Source of the DNA: a virus
Length of the DNA stretch: 21,383 nt
Reading direction: 5' to 3' (one strand)
IMG/VR virus record: IMGVR_UViG_3300046507_000558
Coordinates: 1 to 21,383 of that record
Each line of letters begins with the position of its first letter. Position 1 is the stretch's first letter. Of this stretch, positions 1 through 6,537 are shown piece by piece. A program made the position numbers and the translations under genes. The notes below the pieces were generated by a model that ran no database searches, was not told the origin of the DNA, and saw nothing but the letters and a program-made list of their open reading frames with translations.

Positions 1-665
1 GGGCCTACATGCTGGGCCGCGAGTACGCGCGCCAGATCGAGGGGCGCTGCGTCATCTTCCCGGCCTTCCGCTCGGCTAAGACCGTGCTCATGCCAGAGAT
101 GGCTGGCACCTCAGGCGGCAAGACCCCGAACAGCGGCGTCATCAATGGGACGATGCCGGGCAACATGCGCCTGACCATCGGCAGCGGGTCGACGGCCGGC
201 TGGCCGATCATCACGTTGACCACCGCGAACAACCGCCTGACCGCGGTCATCGACAACACCGGCAACCTGGTCGCGACGCAGAACATCACGATCGACCTGA
301 ACAACCGCACGGCCTACAACGGGAATCTCGCGAACGGTGACATCGTCATCGCGAGCGCGACGCTCGGCATCACCAACCCGGTGGGCCTGCGCCGGCATGA
401 CCTGATCCTGACGCAGAACAGCGAAGGCGCCGGCACGTTGATGGCCATCAGCGCCATGGCCCAGTCGAACCAGGAGCTGATCAACGGGAACGTCCCGGTA
501 CTGCCGCCTCAGAGCTACGGGCCGATCACGCTGCGAACCCAGCCCGTGACGCTGAACGACACCCTGGCCTCGCTCAACGTCGCCCTGTCGCTGCAGATCG
601 CCGCCGGCGGCAGCGTGACGATCGACTACGGCGACCTGACCCTCGACGCGGTCGTCGCGCTGTAA
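1..665 (+). CDS. Phage structural-like protein, C-terminal part (5' end outside window)
   Basis: I do not recognise this family with certainty. The reading frame is open to the first base (codons Ala-Tyr precede the first ATG at position 9), so the real start probably lies upstream; an ATG at 9 would leave no room in the window for a ribosome binding site. The visible ~220 residues are rich in Gly, Asn, Thr and Ile with alternating hydrophobic residues, as in beta-sandwich phage proteins. A segment around residues 34-52 (ending GVINGTMPGN) and a long threonine-rich beta region follow. It is followed after 23 bases by a small gene and then the portal gene, so a virion protein such as a decoration, fibre or tail-collar-like protein is plausible by context. 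There are no catalytic motifs I can name. Confidence 0.6.
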   Translation, partial: AYMLGREYARQIEGRCVIFPAFRSAKTVLMPEMAGTSGGKTPNSGVINGTMPGNMRLTIGSGSTAGWPIITLTTANNRLTAVIDNTGNLVATQNITIDLNNRTAYNGNLANGDIVIASATLGITNPVGLRRHDLILTQNSEGAGTLMAISAMAQSNQELINGNVPVLPPQSYGPITLRTQPVTLNDTLASLNVALSLQIAAGGSVTIDYGDLTLDAVVAL

Positions 666-688
666 CCCTCACCCTGAAGGACCACACC

Positions 689-1033
689 ATGCGAGCCATC
701 ATCACTGCATCGACGGTTGCCGCCCTCTTGCCGGAGGGTAAGGCCTTCAGCGGCACCTATCTGGCTGTCGTCGACGGCGGAAAATCCGTTGGCCAGGGGC
801 CGGCGGGGACGAAGTTCGCCTTCGACCTCGCTCCCGGCGACCACGTCGTCCGCATCGCGGCGCTGGACGCCGACGGCGAGCCGATGGGCGAAGACGCGCT
901 GCTGCAGTTCTGGGTGCCGGACCACATCGAGCACGCCGGCGAGCCGGTCGCGACCGCGCATGCGGGCGAGGCGGCATCCGCGGAGACGGGAACCTACCCG
1001 GCGCCTACGATGCCCCACGTCGAGTTCGCTTGA
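689..1033 (+). CDS. Hypothetical small phage protein, 114 aa
   Basis: A good ribosome binding site, GAAGGA at 676-681, sits 7 bases before the ATG. The first ~90 residues alternate hydrophobic and polar residues and include a Gly/Asp-rich stretch ending FAFDLAPGDHVVRIAALD, which reads like a small immunoglobulin- or fibronectin-like beta-sandwich. The last ~25 residues are Ala/Glu/Pro-rich and probably disordered. It lies between an incomplete structural-like gene and the portal gene and ends 9 bases before the portal start, so it is probably co-transcribed with head genes. The function is unknown; a decoration or accessory head protein is only a guess from size and position. Confidence 0.7.
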   Translation: MRAIITASTVAALLPEGKAFSGTYLAVVDGGKSVGQGPAGTKFAFDLAPGDHVVRIAALDADGEPMGEDALLQFWVPDHIEHAGEPVATAHAGEAASAETGTYPAPTMPHVEFA

Positions 1034-1042
1034 GCGCCCAGG

Positions 1043-3118
1043 ATGGCCCGCATCAGCAAGGCCCAGCGCCACGCCGACATCCACGCTGACGCGCTCGCGG
1101 AGATGGACGAGATCCAGCTCGCGGTGCGCGACGAGCGCATGCAGTGCCTGCAGGATCGGCGCTTCTATTCGATCGCCGGCGGCCAGTGGGAAGGCGCCGT
1201 CGGCGCGCAGTTCGAGAACAAGCCGCAGTTCGAGTTCAACAAGTGCCACCTGGCGCTGATCCGCCTGTTCAGCGAGTACCGCAACAACCGCATCACGGTC
1301 AACTTCCAGACCCCCGACGGCGAGAAGGACGACGGCCTGGCCGACGCCTGCGACGGCATGTTCCGGGCCGACGAGCGGGCCTGCGACGCCGACGAGGCGT
1401 ACGACAACCTCTTCGAGGAGGGCACCGGCGGCGGCATGGGCGCGGTCCGGCTGTGCGACGAGTACGAGAACCCTGGCGACGACGAGGACACGCGCCAGCG
1501 CACGCGCATCGAGCCGGTGTTCGACGCCGACACGACCGTCTTCTGGCCGCTGGACGCCAAGCGCTACGACAAGTCGGACGCGAAGCGCGTCTACCTGCTC
1601 ACGCCCTACACGCCGGCCGCTTACCGCGACGAGTTCGACGACGATCCGACGACCTGGCCGAAGGAGATTTTCCAGCACGAGTTCGACTGGGCGACGCCGC
1701 TCGTCGTGTGGGTCTGCGAACTGTACAAGGTCGAGGAGACCAAGCAGACGCTCCACTTCTTCCGCGGCCTGGACCCGTCCGCCGAGGACATGAAGGTCAC
1801 CGACCAGCAACTCGAGGACGACCCCGACATGCTGGGCGAGCTGAAGGCGACTGGCTTCCGCGAGGTGCGCCAGAAGCAGGTCACCCGCCGGCGCGTGCGC
1901 AAATACCTGCTCTCCGGCTCGCGGATCCTTGATGACTGCGGCTACATCGCCGGCGAGCACCTGCCCGTCGTGCCGTTCTACGGCAAGCGCTGGGTCGTCG
2001 ACGGCGTCGAGCGGATCATGGGACACGTACGGCTCGCCAAGGACGCGCAGCGCCTGCAGAACATGCTCATGTCGTGGCTGGCCGAGATGGCGAGCCGCTT
2101 CGACATCGAGAAGCCGATCCTCGACGCCCGCCAGGTCGCGCGCCACGCCACGATGTGGGCCGAGGACAACGTCAAGAAGTTCCCCTACCTGCTGCTCGAC
2201 GCGATCCCGGGCGACGACGGCAACCCGCTGCCGCCGGCCCCGCTCTCCTACACGAAGTCGCCGCAGATCCCGCCCGCGATGGCCGCACTCGCGCAGATTG
2301 CCGGCCAGGCGCTCGAGGACATGCTGGGCAACCAGCAGCAGGGCGAGGAGATGCAGCCCAACATCTCCGGCAAGGCCGTGGAGCTGATCCAGAACCGGCT
2401 CGACATGCAGGTCTTCATCTACATGTCCAACCTGGCCAAGACGATGAAGCAGATCGGCCGGGTCTGGCTCTCGAAGCAGAAAGAGCTGCTGGTCGAGGAA
2501 TCGCGCGCGAAGAAGACGATCGATCCGGCGGGCAAGGCCGGCAAGGTGGTCCTGAACCAGCCGTCCTACAACGCCGAGACCGGCCGCGAGGAGCTGAAGA
2601 ACGACCTCTCGAAGTCGAACTACGAGCCTGACGTCGACGTCGGCCCGAGCAGCAGCTCGAAGAAGGCGGCCACCGTGCGCGCGCTCACCGGCGTGCTGCC
2701 GCTGGTCGAGGATCCGCAGACGAAGCAGGCGATCACGCTGGCGCTGCTGACCAACGTCGACGGCGAGGGGCTCGGCGAGCTCAACGCGTGGGCCCGCAAG
2801 CAGGCGCTGCGACTCGGCGTCGTCAAGCCCACCGACGACGAGAAGGACGAGCTCGCGCAGGAGCAGCAAACCGCCGCAAATCAGCCGCCCGACCCGCAGA
2901 CGCAGCTGGTCCTGTCGGCCGCCGAACAGGCGAAGTCCGACGCCGACGCCGCCAAGGCCAAGACCGTCGACACGCTCGCCGACGCCGACCTGAAGCGCGC
3001 GCAGACCGCCAAGACGTACGCCGAGGCGATGTCCACGCACTCGGGCGCGCTCAACGACCACGCGATGACGCTGCACGAGATCAATCAACCACCGGAAAGG
3101 CCGGCCGGTGCGCAATGA
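1043..3118 (+). CDS. Portal protein, P22 gp1-like
   Basis: The portal forms the dodecameric ring at one capsid vertex through which DNA is packaged and ejected, and it docks the terminase and later the tail. At 691 residues it is close to P22 gp1 (725). The N-terminal part has the family's look: a DERMQCLQDRRFYSIAGGQW block near residues 30-50, followed by a FENKPQFEFNK stretch and an FSEYRNNRITVNF stretch. The middle carries the acidic wing and stem regions. The C-terminal ~100 residues are Ala/Gln/Lys/Asp-rich and helical, like the portal barrel or coiled-coil end. Scaffold and coat genes follow directly. The start is the first ATG after the previous stop, but only a weak AGG lies upstream, so a start at 1102 cannot be excluded. 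Confidence 0.93.
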   Translation: MARISKAQRHADIHADALAEMDEIQLAVRDERMQCLQDRRFYSIAGGQWEGAVGAQFENKPQFEFNKCHLALIRLFSEYRNNRITVNFQTPDGEKDDGLADACDGMFRADERACDADEAYDNLFEEGTGGGMGAVRLCDEYENPGDDEDTRQRTRIEPVFDADTTVFWPLDAKRYDKSDAKRVYLLTPYTPAAYRDEFDDDPTTWPKEIFQHEFDWATPLVVWVCELYKVEETKQTLHFFRGLDPSAEDMKVTDQQLEDDPDMLGELKATGFREVRQKQVTRRRVRKYLLSGSRILDDCGYIAGEHLPVVPFYGKRWVVDGVERIMGHVRLAKDAQRLQNMLMSWLAEMASRFDIEKPILDARQVARHATMWAEDNVKKFPYLLLDAIPGDDGNPLPPAPLSYTKSPQIPPAMAALAQIAGQALEDMLGNQQQGEEMQPNISGKAVELIQNRLDMQVFIYMSNLAKTMKQIGRVWLSKQKELLVEESRAKKTIDPAGKAGKVVLNQPSYNAETGREELKNDLSKSNYEPDVDVGPSSSSKKAATVRALTGVLPLVEDPQTKQAITLALLTNVDGEGLGELNAWARKQALRLGVVKPTDDEKDELAQEQQTAANQPPDPQTQLVLSAAEQAKSDADAAKAKTVDTLADADLKRAQTAKTYAEAMSTHSGALNDHAMTLHEINQPPERPAGAQ

Positions 3119-3126
3119 TCTTGCCG

Positions 3127-3142
3127 TGATTCACGTGAAACA
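3127..3142. promoter_or_regulatory. parS-like palindrome (ParB-type centromere site)
   Basis: The 16 bases TGATTCACGTGAAACA differ at one position (third base A instead of T) from the bacterial chromosomal parS consensus TGTTTCACGTGAAACA. The inner ten bases TTCACGTGAA (3130-3139) are a perfect palindrome. The site lies in the portal-scaffold gap and its last base touches the -35 hexamer of the candidate promoter at 3143. In bacteria, parS is bound by ParB, which loads and spreads on flanking DNA. The centre is CACGTG, as in ParB sites, not CCCGGG as in Noc sites. Binding here by host or phage ParB is inference. I saw no second copy by eye. Confidence 0.6.
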
Positions 3143-3171
3143 TTGAAGTTATTGCGCGAATGCGCTTTAAT
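3143..3171 (+). promoter_or_regulatory. Candidate sigma-70 promoter for scaffold/coat
   Basis: A TTGAAG hexamer (3143-3148, 4 of 6 to TTGACA) and a TTTAAT hexamer (3166-3171, 5 of 6 to TATAAT) are separated by exactly 17 bases. The surrounding 60 bases are visibly AT-richer than the neighbouring genes. Transcription would start near 3178 and give a ~30-base leader before the scaffold ATG, with a ribosome binding site AGGAA at 3198-3202. It would boost scaffold and coat, the most heavily needed virion proteins, above read-through from upstream. The parS-like palindrome abuts its upstream edge. Confidence 0.55.
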
Positions 3172-3208
3172 CGCCCCTGACGAGCTGCCCAAACCCTAGG
3201 AACCCGCA

Positions 3209-4156
3209 ATGCCCAACCCATCCGCCGACACCGACCTCGAAGACCAGATCGACGACGCCCTCGCGGGCGACGACGCAACGGGCGACGCGGACGGCGACGG
3301 CGATGGCTCCGAAGCCGGCGACGACTCGGACGAGGAGGGCGGTACGGGCACCGAGGGCACCTCCTCGGACGACGGAGAAGGCGAAGGCAGCGATACCGAC
3401 GACGGACAGCTCGTCATCTCCCTCGGCGACGATGCCGAAGAGGAGGACGCCCCCGGTGCCGACGGCCGACCCGCGCCGGCGTGGCTGAAGAACCTGCGCA
3501 AGGAGAACCGGGACAAGGATCGCCGCATCCGCGACCTCGAGCGCCAGGTGCAGACGCAAGCGCCGAGCGTGCCCACCGTGGGGCCGAAGCCGACGATGGA
3601 GTCCTGCGGGTTCGACGCCGACAAGTTCGAGGCCGACCTCACAGCGTGGACTGAACGCAAGGCGAAGGCCGACAGCGCCGTCGCGGCCGCCGAGAGCCAG
3701 CGCAAGCAGCAGGAGCAGACCTGGACGCGGCGCCTGGCCACCGTCGATGCCGAGGAGGGACGCCTGAAGCTGGCCGACCGCGAGGAGTCGCGCGAGGCAT
3801 TCGAGGCGCAGCTCTCGCCGCTGCAGCAGGCGCTCGTCCTCGACGGCCCGGACGATCCGAAGACGGCCGCCATGCTGCGCTACGCCATCGGCCGCAACCC
3901 TTCCGTCGCGGCGCGCCTGCGCGCCATCGAAAACCCGGTGAAGTTCACCTTCGCCATCGCTGAACTGGTGGGCAAGATGAAGGCAGTCAAGAAGGGCGTA
4001 CCGCCCAAACCCGAGAGCCGCCCGCGCGGCGGCGCGGCAGGCCACGCGGCCGTCGACGGTGCGCTCGCCAAGCTCGAAGCCGATGCCGCGCGCACCGGCG
4101 ACCGCACGAAGGTCGCGGCCTACCACCGCAACAAGATGAAGGCCGCCGCGGCCTGA
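3209..4156 (+). CDS. Scaffolding protein, P22 gp8-like
   Basis: Scaffolding protein directs coat protein and portal into a procapsid and then leaves before or during DNA packaging. The 315 residues are close to P22 gp8 (303). Residues 1-85 are extremely acidic (Asp/Glu with Gly and Ser), residues ~90-120 are a charged coiled-coil (WLKNLRKENRDKDRRIRDLE), the middle is helical and highly charged, and the last ~60 residues are basic, ending in a short helix (KVAAYHRNKMKAAAA). The basic C-terminus matches the coat-binding end of known P22-type scaffolds. The ATG is preceded by AGGAA at 3198-3202, and the gene sits in the expected place between portal and coat. The assignment rests on position, composition and size more than on conserved residues. 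Confidence 0.85.
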   Translation: MPNPSADTDLEDQIDDALAGDDATGDADGDGDGSEAGDDSDEEGGTGTEGTSSDDGEGEGSDTDDGQLVISLGDDAEEEDAPGADGRPAPAWLKNLRKENRDKDRRIRDLERQVQTQAPSVPTVGPKPTMESCGFDADKFEADLTAWTERKAKADSAVAAAESQRKQQEQTWTRRLATVDAEEGRLKLADREESREAFEAQLSPLQQALVLDGPDDPKTAAMLRYAIGRNPSVAARLRAIENPVKFTFAIAELVGKMKAVKKGVPPKPESRPRGGAAGHAAVDGALAKLEADAARTGDRTKVAAYHRNKMKAAAA

Positions 4157-4236
4157 TACCGCGGCAGGCCGGCGCCCCTTCAGCGCGCCAGGAATCGCCC
4201 ACCTCGAAGGGCAGTGAGGCCCCCGTCCGGCCCTGA

Positions 4237-4288
4237 GCGGATGAGTCAACGCAGCGCGAGCGAAAGCCGCGCGTCGATCACTCATCGC
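4237..4288 (+). ncRNA. Stem-loop in coat gene leader
   Basis: The outer arms GCGGATGAGT (4237-4246) and ACTCATCGC (4280-4288) are complementary apart from one bulged G. Inside, GCGCG (4254-4258), a bulged A and GC (4260-4261) pair with GC (4266-4267) and CGCGC (4268-4272), capped by a GAAA tetraloop (4262-4265). The structure ends 3 bases before the coat ribosome binding site AGGAGG (4292-4297). It has no U-tract, so it is not a classical terminator. Possible roles are mRNA protection, processing or translational control of coat; none is shown by the sequence. The rest of the 146-base gap holds no gene that I see. Confidence 0.5.
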
Positions 4289-4302
4289 ATCAGGAGGCCG
4301 CC

Positions 4303-5601
4303 GTGGCGACCGCATTCACCAAGCAAGAAACCGTCTTCTTCGACAAGCTGCTGGCCGGCTTCGACGACCAACTCATCTTCGGGCGCAACGTCAGCGTCTA
4401 CAACGCCGACCCGGTCGTGCTCGAGCGCTCGCAGGGCACCGCCTTCTGGCGTCCGGTGCCCTACGTGTCCGTCGTGATCGACGGCCCCGCCGGTACGGAC
4501 ATCTCCGCGTCGTTCGGCGACGTGACGCAACTGTCGGTTCCCATCGGCCTCGGCTACGACAAGACCGTGCCGTGGAAGATGACGTCGAACGACCTCAACG
4601 ACCCGCAGCAGCGCGAGCGCAAGCTGGCGAGCGCCACGCAGGCGCTGGCGTCCTCCATCAACATCTCGGTCGCCAACGTCGCCGCGCTGCAGTCCACGCT
4701 GACCGTCAAGCGCACCGTCGCGGCGAGCGGCTTCGACGACCTGGCCGCGGCCGACTCGCTGATGCTCGAGCAGGGCCTGGTGGGCGACGTCGGCCGGCGC
4801 GTGTCCGTGCTGCACGCCCGCGACTACAACAACATGGCCTCGGTGCTCGCCAAGCCGGCCACCTCCGCGAACTCGAAGGTCAATCCGGCCTACGAGCGCG
4901 GCTATGTCGGCACGGTGTCGGGCTTCGACACCTTCAAGGCGGAGTACACCTACCGCCTGACCGCGGCGGCCGGCGTCACGGTCACGATGAGCGCCGCGAA
5001 CCAGTACTACACGCCCAAGGCGACCAGCACGGCGACGACCGGCGAGCAGCAGAACGTCGACAACCGCTACCAGACGATCTCGATCGCGGTGACGAGCGGC
5101 ACGGTCAAGGTGGGCGACAAGTTCACGATCGCCGGCGTCAACGCGGTCAACCACATCACGAAGGCCGACACGGGCCAGCTGAAGACCTTCACGATCACCC
5201 AGATCGTGACGGGCGCCGGCGGCACGGGAACGGTGCAGATCTCGCCGCCGATCATCTCCGGCCAGGGCGCGACGAAGCCGGAACTCGAGTACCAGAACGT
5301 GACCGCCACGCCGGCCAACGGCGCCGCGATCGTGTTCCTGAACACCGCGGCCTGCAACGCCTCGCCGTTCTGGGACGAGCGCGCGATCGAACTGCTTCCG
5401 GGGCGCACTGGCGTCGACGAGGGGCTGGCCGCCGCGGGCGCTGCCTACATGCGCGGCTCCACGGAGCTGGGCGTCGAGCTGTTCATGTACAAGTTCTTCG
5501 ACATCAACACGAAGGTCTACAAGTACCGCGTGGATGCGCGCTGGGGCGTCGGGATGACGAACCCGGAGATGTGCGGCGTCGTGCTCTTCAGCCAGACCTG
5601 A
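4303..5601 (+). CDS. Major coat protein, P22 gp5-like (HK97 fold with I-domain)
   Basis: This is the capsid shell protein. At 432 residues it nearly equals P22 gp5 (430). The start is GTG at 4303 with a perfect AGGAGG at 4292-4297. The N-terminal arm (residues 1-60, including LLAGFDDQLIFGRNVSVYN and WRPVPYVSVV), the central region around 85-180 (YDKTVPWKMTSNDLND; HARDYNNMAS) and the C-terminal end (RWGVGMTNPEMCGVVLF) have the look of P22-type coats. Residues ~225-350 form a separate beta-rich block (DNRYQTISIAV, VGDKFTIAGVN, GTVQISPPI) at the place where P22 carries its inserted telokin-like I-domain, which stabilises the monomer. It is flanked by a structured leader and by two hairpins after the stop, consistent with separately tuned, high expression. 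Confidence 0.95.
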   Translation: MATAFTKQETVFFDKLLAGFDDQLIFGRNVSVYNADPVVLERSQGTAFWRPVPYVSVVIDGPAGTDISASFGDVTQLSVPIGLGYDKTVPWKMTSNDLNDPQQRERKLASATQALASSINISVANVAALQSTLTVKRTVAASGFDDLAAADSLMLEQGLVGDVGRRVSVLHARDYNNMASVLAKPATSANSKVNPAYERGYVGTVSGFDTFKAEYTYRLTAAAGVTVTMSAANQYYTPKATSTATTGEQQNVDNRYQTISIAVTSGTVKVGDKFTIAGVNAVNHITKADTGQLKTFTITQIVTGAGGTGTVQISPPIISGQGATKPELEYQNVTATPANGAAIVFLNTAACNASPFWDERAIELLPGRTGVDEGLAAAGAAYMRGSTELGVELFMYKFFDINTKVYKYRVDARWGVGMTNPEMCGVVLFSQT

Positions 5602-5606
5602 CGGGC

Positions 5607-5657
5607 GGGCCGGCCTCGGCTGGCCCCTCCGTCGCCCCGGGCCGCCTCGTGCGGCCC
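5607..5657 (+). terminator. Tandem GC-rich hairpins after coat gene
   Basis: Hairpin one spans 5607-5626: arms GGGCCGGC and GCTGGCCC, one G-U pair, loop CTCG. Hairpin two spans 5639-5657: perfect 7-bp arms GGGCCGC and GCGGCCC with loop CTCGT. Both start within 40 bases of the coat stop. Neither is followed by a T-run, so they may attenuate transcription only partially or protect the 3' end of a coat message. The next gene starts 29 bases downstream with its own GAGG ribosome binding site. Confidence 0.5.
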
Positions 5658-5685
5658 GATCCACTCTCAGCCCGCGAGGTTCACC

Positions 5686-6051
5686 ATGGATCGCTTCCCG
5701 AAGATGCTCTACCGCTTTCCGGCCACGAGCGGCGACCCCGTCCAGCTGCAGGACGGCGTCTACAACACACTCATCGTCGACGACGAGGCCGCGCACGACG
5801 AGGCGCTTGCGGCCGGCTGGCGCGAGACGTCGCCGGAGGCGCGCCAGGCGCATGTCGATGCGCAGGATGCGGACGCCGCGCTGGCCGCCGCCGGCGCCAA
5901 GGCCGCCGACACGTCCGACGACGGCCTGCCCGCGACGCGAGCGGAGCTCGAGCAGAAGGCGGCAGAGCTGGGCGTCGAGTTCTCGCCCAAGATCGGCGAC
6001 GCGAAGCTGGCCGAGCGCATCGCCGCCGCGCTGGCCGCCGCCGGCGTCTGA
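5686..6051 (+). CDS. Small head-region protein with LEM/HeH-like C-terminus, 121 aa
   Basis: A ribosome binding site GAGG (5676-5679) precedes the ATG by 6 bases. The N-terminal ~48 residues (MLYRFPATSGDPVQLQDG, then a VDDE segment and GWRETSP) look like a type of small protein often found beside phage coat or head-completion genes. The middle is Ala/Asp-rich. Residues ~82-118 (TRAELEQKAAELGVEF followed by KLAERIAAAL) have the two-helix pattern of HeH/LEM-type domains, short motifs of phage head and terminator proteins. It lies between coat and the gp4-like adaptor. The function is unknown. The domain call is by eye and moderate. Confidence 0.75.
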   Translation: MDRFPKMLYRFPATSGDPVQLQDGVYNTLIVDDEAAHDEALAAGWRETSPEARQAHVDAQDADAALAAAGAKAADTSDDGLPATRAELEQKAAELGVEFSPKIGDAKLAERIAAALAAAGV

Positions 6052-6060
6052 AAGCCCGCC

Positions 6061-6531
6061 ATGCGCACGAAGCAGCAGCTCATTGAGGACGCCTACGGCG
6101 AGATGGGCCTCGCCAGCTACACCTTCGACCTCGAGCCGGAGGAGATGCAGACGGCGCTGCGGCGCATGGACGCGATGTGGGCAACCTGGGAGGCGGCCGG
6201 CATCCGCCAGGGCTACAACTTCCCCGGCGGCCTGAGCGACGACAGCGGCCTGCCCGATGTCGCCAACGAGCCCACGTTCTGCGAGCTCGCGATCCGCCTG
6301 GCGCCCGGCAAGGGCAAGCAGATCAACCCGGACACGAAGCGCAACGCGCGCGACGGGCTGGCTGCGCTCTACGCCATCGCGGCGATGCCCATGGAGCAGC
6401 AGCGCCCGTCGACGATGCCGCGCGGCGCCGGCAACAAGACGTGGCGCGGGCCCTGCGGCACCTTCTATCCGACGCCGACCTTCGACCCGCTGGTGGCCGA
6501 CAGCTCGGACGATCTCATCATCACCCCGTAG
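6061..6531 (+). CDS. Head completion/tail accessory protein, P22 gp4-like
   Basis: P22 gp4 is added to the portal after DNA packaging, closes the channel and forms the platform for the rest of the tail. This protein has 156 residues against 166 in P22. Shared features are an N-terminal helix with QLIEDAYGEMGLASYTF, a LRRMDAMWATWEAAGI segment followed by a GYNF turn (P22 has a comparable EAMMAEWYQDGIITGY), an acidic loop, and a C-terminal SRMP-like segment, here PSTMPRGAGNKTW. The position after coat and before the gp10-like hub agrees with P22 gene order. The gene begins 10 bases after the preceding stop with no strong ribosome binding site, which suggests translational coupling. Confidence 0.9.
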   Translation: MRTKQQLIEDAYGEMGLASYTFDLEPEEMQTALRRMDAMWATWEAAGIRQGYNFPGGLSDDSGLPDVANEPTFCELAIRLAPGKGKQINPDTKRNARDGLAALYAIAAMPMEQQRPSTMPRGAGNKTWRGPCGTFYPTPTFDPLVADSSDDLIITP

Positions 6532-6537
6532 GGCGCC

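Noticed and set aside
626-3115. Very long open frames on the minus strand opposite the portal, coat/spike and gp16-like genes (up to ~1185 codons)
   Set aside because: They lie exactly antisense to well-identified genes, are rich in Arg, Val, Leu and Ala, show no known domain and are expected from high-GC codon bias.
3127-3142. Noc-binding site or eukaryotic-type E-box reading of the CACGTG palindrome
   Set aside because: Noc sites have a CCCGGG centre, and the match extends over 15 of 16 bases of parS, far beyond a 6-base E-box.
4233-4270. Hammerhead ribozyme-like elements (CTGA, GATGAG and CGAAA) before the coat gene
   Set aside because: The conserved CUGANGA core is not contiguous and the third stem and cleavage site cannot be formed; a plain stem-loop explains the bases better.
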